Below are positions 7,798-16,133 of a stretch of 38,190 bases of DNA, piece by piece (position 1 is the stretch's first letter; each line of letters starts with the position of its first letter). Origin of the DNA: an uncultured Lachnospiraceae bacterium. Its GTDB lineage: Bacteria > Bacillota > Clostridia > Lachnospirales > Lachnospiraceae. The stretch spans positions 1-38,190 of the forward strand of contig CALWLH010000107.1 in assembly GCA_944381475.1 (NCBI GenBank), given 5' to 3'. Under the pieces are notes generated by a model. It searched no databases. It saw only the letters and a list, made by a program, of their open reading frames with translations, and was not told where the DNA came from. Both the position numbers and the translations under genes were made by a program.

Positions 7798-9180
7798 CTA
7801 TTTTCCGTAATACTGTGTATCAAAGGTTGGTTCCCAGTTCTCATCAAACATTGCATATTGGCGCATCTCCTCGTCCAGCTCATAGATGGATGCGCTTGGA
7901 GTATAATCTGTTATCTCCGGATATAAAAATGCATGGAGCTGCTTCACATTTTCCACAACATTCACAGGAATAATCATCCACTTTGTAGCGTGAGTATCTC
8001 CGCCTGTGCCAGGGTAATCCGCGCCATCGTAGTAATTGATGGGATAACCCATGGAACCGCTGTCCGCGCTGAAATGATAATTTGAAATATTCTGCAGCAG
8101 TCCCAGAATATCGCTCTCGCTGATATTCATCTTGACGCTGTTGCTGACAATATTCCATATTTTGAGAAGCGTGGAAAAATTAAAGGTTTTCGCCTTCTCG
8201 ATCACCTGGTCAATCACCTGTCTCTGGCGCTGAGTACGGTAAAAGTCCGAATCTCCGTAGCGCATACGCATATAGGCCACCGCCTGGGGACCGTCCGCAT
8301 GCCATACGCTGCCGTTGAAATATTCCTGGGGAATCGCCATCGAGTCGATTCCTGTATCCTCCACGATTTCGCTCAGCATTCCGTTAAAATAGGGGACCTC
8401 CACTCCATCCGAGTTGATAATGGACCAGAAATGCTCCTCCAGGACGATATCCACCCCGCCCAGCGCATTGATCAACTCCACCGATGCTTCCCAGTCCACG
8501 CAGAGAAAATAGTCGATGTTAATATCCAGGTTCGTGTTCAGGGTGTTCACCGCCGCTGCCACACCATAGGTGCAGATGGCGTAATTCGCCTTATTAAAAT
8601 GATCCGTGGGCCGATCCACATACAGCTGCATCACACTGTCGCGGTAAATGGAACTCATGCGGATCTCTCCGGTCTCATTGTCGATGGACACCAGGATGAT
8701 CACATCGCTGTTGCTGCCGTTAGCGTAAGCGTCCACCTCTCCCCGGCCATCCATGCCGAAAACCGCGATGGTTGTATAGCGATTGTCGAAGGATACCTGA
8801 TAGCTTTCGTTCGCATCAATATTTTCCTCCGTCTGCTCATCCGCTGTGGTATCTGTCTCATCCGGAATTTCCACCACAATGGTATTGCCCTCATCATCCG
8901 TATGGATTTCCGTCGCCGGCTGCTGTATATCTGAACCGGAGGCTGTATTTTCACCGGCCGGATTGGTTATAAAGGTTCCCGGATCTACGTAAACAATCAT
9001 TCTATCAAAACCGCCCAGCAAAATAAAGCATACGATTACAATCAGCAAAAGCAGCAGCTCTGCGGAAAAGACCAGAATCTTGCGGTTTCTCCTTTTCCTG
9101 CGCTGTTCCTGTATTCTGCGCCGTTTTCTCTCCCGCAGCATTTCGCTATCATTGGAAGAATTTTTATTTCCCTCTGACAT
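7798..9180 (-). CDS. LytR-CpsA-Psr (LCP) family polymer ligase
   Basis: A 460-residue type II membrane protein. It has a strongly basic N-terminus (about 15-34), one transmembrane helix (about 35-57), an acidic linker and an LCP domain (about 130-340). LCP hallmarks are the stretch DVIILVSID, SSIYRDSVM with the conserved Arg-Asp, and FNKANYAICTYG. LCP enzymes move undecaprenyl-linked glycopolymers onto peptidoglycan. As last gene of a capsule-type cluster it probably anchors that polymer to the wall. The frame opens at a GTG (9219) overlapping the previous stop, but the ATG at 9180 has GGAGG four bases upstream and gives a normal N-terminus. Confidence 0.93.
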   Translation of the reverse strand: MSEGNKNSSNDSEMLRERKRRRIQEQRRKRRNRKILVFSAELLLLLIVIVCFILLGGFDRMIVYVDPGTFITNPAGENTASGSDIQQPATEIHTDDEGNTIVVEIPDETDTTADEQTEENIDANESYQVSFDNRYTTIAVFGMDGRGEVDAYANGSNSDVIILVSIDNETGEIRMSSIYRDSVMQLYVDRPTDHFNKANYAICTYGVAAAVNTLNTNLDINIDYFLCVDWEASVELINALGGVDIVLEEHFWSIINSDGVEVPYFNGMLSEIVEDTGIDSMAIPQEYFNGSVWHADGPQAVAYMRMRYGDSDFYRTQRQRQVIDQVIEKAKTFNFSTLLKIWNIVSNSVKMNISESDILGLLQNISNYHFSADSGSMGYPINYYDGADYPGTGGDTHATKWMIIPVNVVENVKQLHAFLYPEITDYTPSASIYELDEEMRQYAMFDENWEPTFDTQYYGK

Positions 9181-9218
9181 AACTCCTCCGCACCGGTAAA
9201 CCGGCGTCTGCCTGGACA

Positions 9219-10643
9219 CTAATAGGCATTTTTATTTACAAAGCCCTTAAAAACCGTCAAAAATAAAATCTTGATATCAAAGCCAATCGTCCAGTTTTCA
9301 ATATAATACAAATCACACTCAATTCTCTTTTTGATGGAAGTATCTCCCCGGTAGCCGTTCACCTGTGCCCAGCCCGTCATGCCAGGACGCACCTGATGCT
9401 TGACCATATATCGGGGAATCTCCTCCTTAAATTTCTCTACAAAAAGGGGACGCTCCGGTCTGGGACCCACGAGGCTCATATCGCCTTTCAGCACATTAAA
9501 AAGCTGAGGCAGCTCATCCATGCTGGTAGAGCGCATAAACCTGCCGATCCGGGTGATGCGGGGGTCGCCCTTCGTAGTCCATTTATCCTTTTCTTCCTCA
9601 TCCGTCTGAATGATCATGGAACGGAATTTGTACATCTTAAATGGTCTGTTGTGAAGTCCCACACGCTCCTGGCAGAAAATCACCGGCCCCTTGGATGACA
9701 GTTTTATGCCGATGGCGCAAAACAGCATAACCGGCGAAAAAAAAACGATGCACACAAGGCTTCCCGCAATATCCATAACCCGCTTGATGAATTTATTGGT
9801 TCCCTCCATCAGCGGAACATGGCGGATATTGATGATGGGCAGCCCCAAAAGATCCTCTGTATAGGGGCTGGTGGGAATAACATTGGAATAATCCGGTATA
9901 AACTTTGTATGTACACCGGATTTTTCCGTGGCTGACACCACGCTGGCCAGCTTTGTGTACTCTGACAACTGCAGTGTTATCATGATCTCGTCCAGCTGAT
10001 TGGCCTCCAGAATACCCGCCAGCTCATCCAGCTTTCCGATGACCTTTACCCCATGACAGTCCTCGCCGGTCTGGTGATAATCGTCCAAAATACCGTGAAT
10101 GTGATAGCCCCACTGGGGATGGGAACGAAGCCGGTCTATCAGCTTCTCGGCAGAGGAGCTGCAGCCCACCAGAAGAATATGCTTCTGATTAAAGCCCTTT
10201 TTCCTAAACTGGTAAAGAACAATTCTGATCACACTCCGTTCGATGACGATGAGGCTCACATTGTAAACCGCAAAGTAGAAGATCATGTAACCGGAGTAGA
10301 AGTAGCGGGTTTTGATCAGATACAGACCAGTAACAAAAAACAGTATGCCGATTACATTGGCCGCCACGATCCGAAAGAATTCCCTTCTTCTGCCCATGAC
10401 CCTCTTTGGAGAATATAATCCAAAGAGCGCATACAGAATCAACAGTCCCGGAACCAGCACCAGAAGAGGCAGGGAATAATACCTGAAAGCCTCAACACTT
10501 AGAGGGTCATACTGGAAGGTCTCAGCCCCAATTATAATAAACCTTAAAATATATGCCATGACATAGGCCAGCACAATCATCAGTGCATCCAGTATGACAT
10601 GTATTTTATTCAGAGCGCTTTGTCTGTTCTTAATCATTCTCAC
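9219..10643 (-). CDS. Polyprenyl-phosphate glycosyl-1-phosphate transferase (initiating sugar transferase)
   Basis: A 474-residue WbaP/CpsE-type enzyme that starts repeat-unit synthesis by placing a sugar-1-phosphate on undecaprenyl phosphate. Four or so N-terminal membrane helices come first (about 15-130). A Rossmann-like domain follows (about 150-240, ILLVGCSSSAEKLIDRL), then the bacterial sugar transferase domain (about 283-470), which has a membrane-dipping helix and the motifs RPFKMYKFRSM, DELPQLFNVLKGDMSLVGPRP (in part) and PGMTGWAQVNGYRG. Starts are ambiguous: GTG at 10643 or ATG at 10637, both with only a distant Shine-Dalgarno. A candidate promoter lies at 10699-10727, so it may be expressed both from it and by readthrough. 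The sugar cannot be specified. Confidence 0.93.
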   Translation of the reverse strand: MRMIKNRQSALNKIHVILDALMIVLAYVMAYILRFIIIGAETFQYDPLSVEAFRYYSLPLLVLVPGLLILYALFGLYSPKRVMGRRREFFRIVAANVIGILFFVTGLYLIKTRYFYSGYMIFYFAVYNVSLIVIERSVIRIVLYQFRKKGFNQKHILLVGCSSSAEKLIDRLRSHPQWGYHIHGILDDYHQTGEDCHGVKVIGKLDELAGILEANQLDEIMITLQLSEYTKLASVVSATEKSGVHTKFIPDYSNVIPTSPYTEDLLGLPIINIRHVPLMEGTNKFIKRVMDIAGSLVCIVFFSPVMLFCAIGIKLSSKGPVIFCQERVGLHNRPFKMYKFRSMIIQTDEEEKDKWTTKGDPRITRIGRFMRSTSMDELPQLFNVLKGDMSLVGPRPERPLFVEKFKEEIPRYMVKHQVRPGMTGWAQVNGYRGDTSIKKRIECDLYYIENWTIGFDIKILFLTVFKGFVNKNAY

Positions 10644-10698
10644 ACCATATTATTTCCCTTTTCCTGCACGATATATTCCGCCGGAAAAGTCTGCAACT

Positions 10699-10727
10699 AT
10701 CATATACGAAAGTTTGAAAAGAAACAA
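10699..10727 (-). promoter_or_regulatory. Candidate internal promoter before the sugar transferase
   Basis: Minus-strand TTGTTT (10727-10722), a 17-base spacer and TATGAT (10704-10699). The 127-base gap between the upstream glycosyltransferase and this gene has no terminator, so this would be a secondary promoter. Confidence 0.45.
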
Positions 10728-10770
10728 CCCCAAATTCATTGTATTTCCATTAAGAATGGTTGCAAATATA

Positions 10771-11751
10771 TTACAGTTTTATCTTTCTCTTGAAAAACTC
10801 GTATGCGTATACAAATGTAAATCGAACCAGCTCCGCCTCAATGGCCAGCTGCGTAATCATATTTGCCTGCCCGGCAGAACGTTTGCAGCGCCTGCAGGTT
10901 TGAAGCCCCTCCTTCAGACCCTCCACATAATCCCTGCCAAACCCTCTTTTATAGAAGAAAAGGATTTTTACCAGATGCCCGGCAATCAGACAAGGAGCGT
11001 TCAAGACCAGCTGCCAGCCGGCCATATTCTTGTAATTTACATACACGCTGTTTCTGGCCGCCAGCCGCACCTTAAAAGGATTGTATTTGGAACCGCTGGT
11101 GCCGCTGCCCACATGGTAAACCACCGCCTTCGGCGCATAGGTATTTGTGTAGCCGTAAAGCCTTGCCCGATAACCGATATCCAGATCCTCCAGGTAGGCA
11201 AAGTGAAGCTCGTCAAAATACCCGATTTTTTCAAAGACCTTCTTACGGTAAATGGCAGCTCCGGCACATGCAGTAAAGACGGGGGCAGGACGCTCATATC
11301 CCGCAAGCCTCTGACCAACCCCTCTCTGGGCAGCCCAGCCCATCAGGGTATAGATATCTCCCGCATCATCCATCCGCTGCCTGTCGTGGTACTGAATCAT
11401 CCTGCTGCTGACAGAAAAAATACGATGGCTCTTCTTAATTGCAGCAAGCATCTCCTCTATAAAACGGGGATCAACCTCCGTATCATTATTCAAAAGCAGC
11501 ACAAAGGGGGTTTCTGACATCCTGATTCCCACGTTCACGCCCCCGGAGAAGCCCAAATTCTTTTCCATAACCTGAACCCTTGCCCATGGGTAATCTCTCC
11601 GCAAAAGCTCCACGCTGGCATCCGTGGAGGCGTTATCGATCACCAGGGTTTCAAACGCCCGGCAGGTCTGCCGGCTTAGAGCCTCCATGCAGGGCTTTAA
11701 AAAATGGCATCCGTTATAGTTGGGGATCACCACCGTTACCTGTTTTTTCAT
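10771..11751 (-). CDS. Glycosyltransferase family 2, rhamnosyltransferase-like
   Basis: A 326-residue GT-A fold enzyme. The nucleotide-binding start VVIPNYNG (about 7-14), LGFSGGVNVGI, the metal-binding LLLNND (NND at 88-90) and the acceptor-side motif YLEDLDIGYR are all visible. This pattern resembles WbbL-type rhamnosyltransferases, which agrees with rmlC nearby, but substrate specificity is inference. The C-terminus is basic with a weak hydrophobic stretch, probably membrane-associated. It begins 3 bases after the ABC ATPase stop with GGAGG upstream, so it is cotranscribed. Confidence 0.9.
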   Translation of the reverse strand: MKKQVTVVIPNYNGCHFLKPCMEALSRQTCRAFETLVIDNASTDASVELLRRDYPWARVQVMEKNLGFSGGVNVGIRMSETPFVLLLNNDTEVDPRFIEEMLAAIKKSHRIFSVSSRMIQYHDRQRMDDAGDIYTLMGWAAQRGVGQRLAGYERPAPVFTACAGAAIYRKKVFEKIGYFDELHFAYLEDLDIGYRARLYGYTNTYAPKAVVYHVGSGTSGSKYNPFKVRLAARNSVYVNYKNMAGWQLVLNAPCLIAGHLVKILFFYKRGFGRDYVEGLKEGLQTCRRCKRSAGQANMITQLAIEAELVRFTFVYAYEFFKRKIKL

Positions 11752-11754
11752 CTC

Positions 11755-12498
11755 TTATTCCTCCGGCCGGTCAAGCCACTCCCGATAGGCGCTGCATACT
11801 GTATCTGCTGCTCCTATCATTTTGACAGTTCCATGGTCCAGCCAGACCACCCTGTTGCACATCTCCCTGATCTGGTCGATATTATGGGATACAAAGAGCA
11901 CCGTGGTGCCTCCCCCCATCAGCTCCATCATCCTCTTCCGGCTTTTTGCCTGGAAGCGCTCGTCTCCCACCGCCAGAACCTCGTCGCAAATGAGAATTTC
12001 CGGATTCACCACCGCCGCTATGGAAAAGGCCAGGCGCATGAGCATACCGGAGGAGTAATTTCTGATGGGCTGCTGGATGAATTCTCCCAGCTCTGAAAAG
12101 GCCAGGATCTCGTCATACTTTTCCATCAGAAATTCCTTTGAATATCCCAAAATCGCCCCGTTTAAAAAAACATTTTCCCTGCCGGTGAACTCATAGTCAC
12201 AGCCGGAGCCCAGCTCCATCATGGGAACCACATTGGCTCCAAGAGTAATTTTCCCTGTTGTAGGCTTCATAATACCGGAAATGATCTTTAAAATTGTACT
12301 CTTTCCAGCGCCGTTATGTCCCACAATCCCAAGGACCTCCCCCTTTTCCACCGAAAAGCTTACATCATTCAGGGCCCAGAATTCCTTATATTTTAACTTT
12401 CCCTTCAGCAGCGCCACCATGGTTTCCTTGATACTGCTGATGCGGTCTGTCTGCAGACGAAACCGGATGGAAACATGTTCCACCTTTACCATATCCAT
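11755..12498 (-). CDS. Polysaccharide/teichoic acid ABC exporter, ATP-binding protein
   Basis: A 247-residue TagH/Wzt-type ATPase. Walker A GHNGAGKST (about 59-67), signature YSSGM, Walker B ILICDEVLAVGD and the switch histidine in LFVSHN are intact. The N-terminal segment before the first strand (KETMVALLKGKLKYKEFWALND) is typical of polysaccharide exporters. It ends soon after the ATPase core, so it lacks the C-terminal glycan-binding domain of Wzt-type exporters. It follows its permease by 24 bases and has GGAGG before the ATG. It would power export of an undecaprenyl-linked glycan. Confidence 0.92.
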   Translation of the reverse strand: MDMVKVEHVSIRFRLQTDRISSIKETMVALLKGKLKYKEFWALNDVSFSVEKGEVLGIVGHNGAGKSTILKIISGIMKPTTGKITLGANVVPMMELGSGCDYEFTGRENVFLNGAILGYSKEFLMEKYDEILAFSELGEFIQQPIRNYSSGMLMRLAFSIAAVVNPEILICDEVLAVGDERFQAKSRKRMMELMGGGTTVLFVSHNIDQIREMCNRVVWLDHGTVKMIGAADTVCSAYREWLDRPEE

Positions 12499-12522
12499 AC
12501 GAATCTTCCTCCAATTGCCCCT

Positions 12523-13329
12523 CTATATATAGAAGATAAACTTGTCCTCTGTCTTGTGAAATACCAGCATGCCCACTGCAAACATCCCCAGAGAAAAGCC
12601 CAGACAGCAAAGAAACTGCCCCATATCGGGAAAAGCCCTGTCTATGATGATGGTCCGCATATACGTAATATAGTGGTACATGGGATTGAAGTACTCCAGC
12701 TTTGCAATTACAGGCCCCAGCAGGGATATATGGTAGATGATGGGCGTGGCGTACATCCACATGGTGGAAAACACGCCCCATAAAAATTCCACATCCCGGA
12801 AAAACACCATCAAACTGGAAAGCAGAAATCCCATTCCCAGGGTAAAAATAAGCAAAAGCAGCAGCCCCACGGGAAGGCATATCCAAGCCGGACAGGGCCA
12901 GAGCCTGTTGATAAGGGCCACCAGCAAAAGAGGAATCATGGCAAGCAGCGTATTCACACTGGCGGAGAGCACCTTGCTGGCGGGATAGATAAACTTAGGC
13001 ACATACACCTTTGTGATCAGGGGCGCATTGCCTACGATGGCCCGCATGGACTGGTTGCAGCAGTCGTTAAAGCCGTTAAAGAGCACAATGCCAATCAGAA
13101 GATACATGGCATAATGGTCGATTCCGCCTCCCCGGTCAATCAGTCTGGAAAATACCGCATACTGTACCGCCATCATCATCAGGGGATTTAAAAAGCTCCA
13201 GAAAATCCCCAGTACGGAGCGCTTATATTTTGTCTTGAAATCCCTGGATACCAGCTGTTCCATCAAAAAGCGGTAGCGCTTTAAATTTTTTAAATAGGCA
13301 AACAGAGAAAATTTCTCACTCGTATACAT
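12523..13329 (-). CDS. Polysaccharide/teichoic acid ABC exporter, permease
   Basis: A 268-residue ABC-2 type permease of the TagG/Wzm group. The start LVSRDFKTKYKRSVLGIFWSFLNPL is the characteristic cytoplasmic amphipathic helix and first membrane helix, and about six hydrophobic segments follow. It begins one base after the rmlC stop and is followed by its ATPase. With that partner it forms a flippase/exporter for a lipid-linked glycan. Its presence alongside a Wzx/Wzy pair is unusual. Confidence 0.92.
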   Translation of the reverse strand: MYTSEKFSLFAYLKNLKRYRFLMEQLVSRDFKTKYKRSVLGIFWSFLNPLMMMAVQYAVFSRLIDRGGGIDHYAMYLLIGIVLFNGFNDCCNQSMRAIVGNAPLITKVYVPKFIYPASKVLSASVNTLLAMIPLLLVALINRLWPCPAWICLPVGLLLLLIFTLGMGFLLSSLMVFFRDVEFLWGVFSTMWMYATPIIYHISLLGPVIAKLEYFNPMYHYITYMRTIIIDRAFPDMGQFLCCLGFSLGMFAVGMLVFHKTEDKFIFYI

Positions 13330-13330
13330 T

Positions 13331-13921
13331 TCACTCTCCCAGACGGCCCCACTTCTGATCCTTGTCGCTCAGGCATAAGGGCGTACCATCCTCCAGCTTA
13401 TAGCCCTCCGCGCAGGGAGTTCCCTGATAGGCGCCAAGAACCTTCGGCCACTTGATGCCGATAGCCGGGTCATTCCATGCGATGCCGCCCTCGTCACCGG
13501 GATGGTAAAAGTCCGTGACCTTATAGCAGAACTCCGCCTCATCGGACAAAACTAAAAAACCGTGGGCAAAGCCCTCGCTGATATAAAACTGCTTCTTGTT
13601 CTCCGCAGTCAGTTCCACGCCAAACCACTTTCCGTAGGTCTTGCTTTCAGGCCTCATATCCACCGCTACGTCAAACACAGCGCCACGGATCACCCGAACC
13701 AGCTTTCCCTGGGGAAATTCCTTCTGGAAATGAAGACCTCTGAGAACCCCCTTCTTTGACATGGACTGGTTGTCCTGTACAAAGACCATATTCAGACCTT
13801 CCTCCTCAAAATCCCTCTGGTTGTAGGTTTCACAGAAGTAGCCCCTGGAATCCGGGAACACCTTCGGCTCTATAATATATAATCCTTCTATATCACATGT
13901 TGTAACAGTAATCTTGCTCAT
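13331..13921 (-). CDS. rmlC: dTDP-4-dehydrorhamnose 3,5-epimerase
   Basis: A 196-residue cupin enzyme, close to the usual 180-200. It performs the third step of dTDP-L-rhamnose synthesis. Seen are the start region VFPDSRGYFCETYN, the catalytic-histidine motif VLRGLHFQ, the SEGFAHGFLVLSD strand and CYKVTDFYHPGDEGGIAWNDP, all well conserved. rmlA, rmlB and rmlD are not in the window and must lie elsewhere. A strong site (AGGAGGG) precedes the ATG. Its own promoter is likely at 13953-13961. Its place next to two rhamnosyltransferase-like GT2 genes supports a rhamnose-containing polymer. Confidence 0.95.
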   Translation of the reverse strand: MSKITVTTCDIEGLYIIEPKVFPDSRGYFCETYNQRDFEEEGLNMVFVQDNQSMSKKGVLRGLHFQKEFPQGKLVRVIRGAVFDVAVDMRPESKTYGKWFGVELTAENKKQFYISEGFAHGFLVLSDEAEFCYKVTDFYHPGDEGGIAWNDPAIGIKWPKVLGAYQGTPCAEGYKLEDGTPLCLSDKDQKWGRLGE

Positions 13922-13937
13922 TCTATACTCCCTCCTG

Positions 13938-13961
13938 ACAGCGTTAAGCTGTATTATAGCA
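13938..13961 (-). promoter_or_regulatory. Extended -10 promoter with adjacent dyad before rmlC
   Basis: Minus-strand TGCTATAAT (13961-13953) is an extended -10 with a consensus TATAAT; no clear -35 is seen. Directly downstream in the transcript direction is the perfect dyad ACAGC-N5-GCTGT (13952-13938), a possible operator or transcript hairpin. Confidence 0.55.
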
Positions 13962-13987
13962 ATAACTCACAAAAAAAGCCACAGGTT

Positions 13988-14917
13988 TTATGCATTTTTC
14001 CAAAAATTTTTGTTATCCGTGAAGTACATCACCAGGAATTTGGGAAGGCGCTCATACTTTTTTCCAAAAAAGTATCCTGCATACTTGGATATACACTGCA
14101 ATCCAAACGGAAAAATTTCCCATGGCCGTCCACGCCTGATGAGAGATTTTAATACCGCTTTTACAAGCCGCATACCTTCCTTCTCCGAGCTGACGTCCTG
14201 AAACACCTCCGGATGCTGCGCCTGAGACACCGCCATATCAAAGCTTCTTTGAAAATACTGGGAAAGGGTATAATTATGGGAGTGAAATACCCTGGCCTCC
14301 GCCACATAGGCAATGGAGAAGCCCGCCTCGATCACCCTGTGGGCGAAAATCATGTCCTCATTAAAAATCGTATGGGAGGGAAAGCCGCGCAGCTCCTCAT
14401 AGATTCTTCTGTCATACATGGCGCACACATTGGAGCAAAAATAGGTTTTAATCCCCAGACGCTCCCGATCCTTCCTGGATTTTTGCAGGGAAACTCCAGG
14501 ATAATTAAATATTCTGTTCTGTCTCTCCAGTGCTTTACACCCAGGCCTTGGCAGCTGTCTGGCATAAGCCGCCGCCACCTGCCCATCCTCCAGGGCTTTT
14601 ACCAGCTGCGCAATCAGCTGATCATCCTGGGGATAAGCATCCTGTGTCATAAACAGGACAACATCCGCCCCAGAGCTCCTTGCCATCAGATCTCTGGTGC
14701 CTCCATGGTCAAATTCCTCCTTTGCGATATGCTGCAGCTCAACCGGAATGCCAAACCTTCTGGGCTCCTTGAGAAAATCATCCTTCCAGTATTCCATGTC
14801 CGTATTGACAATCCGAATACAGTTCACCGGATAGGACTGGCGGCAGAGACGATACAGGAGCTTTTCCAGATCCTTTCCAGGTTTATAAACTGGAAGACAA
14901 ACGTCAACTGTTTTCAT
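13988..14917 (-). CDS. Glycosyltransferase family 2, probable rhamnosyltransferase
   Basis: A 309-residue GT2 enzyme. It carries the nucleotide-sugar start VCLPVYKPGKDL, the motif EEFDHGGTRD typical of rhamnosyltransferases, the metal-site segment FMTQDAYP and the acceptor motif FNEDMIFAHRVIEAG. The C-terminal third is basic, as usual for membrane-associated transferases. The start at 14917 overlaps the flippase gene by 14 bases, implying translational coupling. It is followed by 66 bases holding the rmlC promoter. The rhamnose specificity is inferred from motif resemblance and from rmlC. Confidence 0.88.
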   Translation of the reverse strand: MKTVDVCLPVYKPGKDLEKLLYRLCRQSYPVNCIRIVNTDMEYWKDDFLKEPRRFGIPVELQHIAKEEFDHGGTRDLMARSSGADVVLFMTQDAYPQDDQLIAQLVKALEDGQVAAAYARQLPRPGCKALERQNRIFNYPGVSLQKSRKDRERLGIKTYFCSNVCAMYDRRIYEELRGFPSHTIFNEDMIFAHRVIEAGFSIAYVAEARVFHSHNYTLSQYFQRSFDMAVSQAQHPEVFQDVSSEKEGMRLVKAVLKSLIRRGRPWEIFPFGLQCISKYAGYFFGKKYERLPKFLVMYFTDNKNFWKNA

Positions 14918-16133
14918 AATCCCTCGCTTCCTTCCTGCACTGCCACAAAAGCAATGCCAAAAACACCATCAGCTGTACCAGCATCACCAGCACAAAGGCG
15001 ATGGCAGCGCCCCTGATCTGCTGTTGCCTCACCAGCTGAAAGGGTAAAATACAGGTGATGAGAAATGTAAGCAGATAACACCCAAAAATTTTCTTCTGCT
15101 GACGCATCACCACCAGTCCATAGTACACAAGGATTCCCGCTGCATTGAGACCGCCCCCCATTATTAATAGGAGGAGCTCCGTCTTATAGGGGGATAAATC
15201 CACCGCATAGATCAGGGACAGAACCGGGATTCCCAGAAGCCAGGCCCCTGCCAGACAGAGCAGCGTGAGCCCTGCGGCCACCCCCATCAAAACTCCCAAA
15301 AGCTTCATGAACATGGCATAGCGGCGCTGGTCATAGTAAGAGGTCAGCGTGGTGAGAACAGGTTTAAAAATCATGCCGCTGAACAGATTGATCACTGCCG
15401 TAGGCATAAATAATGCGCCAAACACATAATTGCAGTCAGAGGCATATGCGTCCACTGCAAATGTTACCCCGTTTAAAATATAATTACACAAAAAAGCCCC
15501 CAGTGCAAGAAAAAAACAGTCCGCAAACAACCTGTGAAGCTTTTCCTTCCGAAAAACTATGCGCTGGCTGTCCCCATAGGTTTTTCTCATCCTGGGATTG
15601 ATGGCACAGATAATTAAAAACGCCGCAGCAGTCATAGCAGCGGAGGCAATCACTAGATTCCGTACCGCCAGAAGCACCGCTGTAAAAATGAATACCGACG
15701 CAAGGGTACGGATTGTCAGGGACTTCCCCGACAGATCAAGGCGCTCATGCTTCTGATAGTCTCCCTCAAATACATCCGCCAGGGCATCCATCATTTTAAA
15801 AAGACACAGGAACAGGATCAGAAGATACATTTCTCCGCTGCGCCCTGTAAACAGGAGATATACAAGACAGCAAAGAAGCATCAGAAAGCAGGTGAGCAGC
15901 CGGAAGCTGAAGTAATCCTGAAACTGATATTCCTCTCTTTCATCCGTCACCTGAAATAGCCGCACCTCAAAATACCCCACTGTCAAAAGGGTTTGGCCCA
16001 GCTTAAAGGCGATGGTGAAATCATCCCCCGCCTCGATGCCCATAATGCGCTTCACGATGGTGGCCAGTAAAATGGTGGCGATGGAATAGACGAGGGTTCC
16101 CACCATATTCCAGATCACATTGCGCTTATTCAT
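14904..16133 (-). CDS. Wzx-like polysaccharide flippase
   Basis: A 409-residue protein with about 12 hydrophobic segments, starting with WNMVGTLVYSIATILLATIV as is typical of polysaccharide (MATE/MOP) flippases. The family is diverse and no catalytic motif is expected. The assignment rests on topology, length and placement between a Wzy-like polymerase and a glycosyltransferase. The start ATG overlaps the polymerase stop (ATGA, 4 bases) and its own end overlaps the next gene by 14 bases. It would flip undecaprenyl-linked repeat units outward for polymerisation. Confidence 0.8.
   Translation of the reverse strand: MNKRNVIWNMVGTLVYSIATILLATIVKRIMGIEAGDDFTIAFKLGQTLLTVGYFEVRLFQVTDEREEYQFQDYFSFRLLTCFLMLLCCLVYLLFTGRSGEMYLLILFLCLFKMMDALADVFEGDYQKHERLDLSGKSLTIRTLASVFIFTAVLLAVRNLVIASAAMTAAAFLIICAINPRMRKTYGDSQRIVFRKEKLHRLFADCFFLALGAFLCNYILNGVTFAVDAYASDCNYVFGALFMPTAVINLFSGMIFKPVLTTLTSYYDQRRYAMFMKLLGVLMGVAAGLTLLCLAGAWLLGIPVLSLIYAVDLSPYKTELLLLIMGGGLNAAGILVYYGLVVMRQQKKIFGCYLLTFLITCILPFQLVRQQQIRGAAIAFVLVMLVQLMVFLALLLWQCRKEARDYENS

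Noticed and set aside
7665-7883. 72-codon minus-strand frame between the LCP gene and the sigma gene
   Set aside because: It crosses the LCP terminator and overlaps the LCP gene in another frame.
10594-11517. 307-codon plus-strand frame opposite the GT2 gene
   Set aside because: Shadow frame of a clear glycosyltransferase; no start signals.
14213-15016. 267-codon plus-strand frame
   Set aside because: Spans the antisense of a GT2 gene and the flippase end; no coherent protein.
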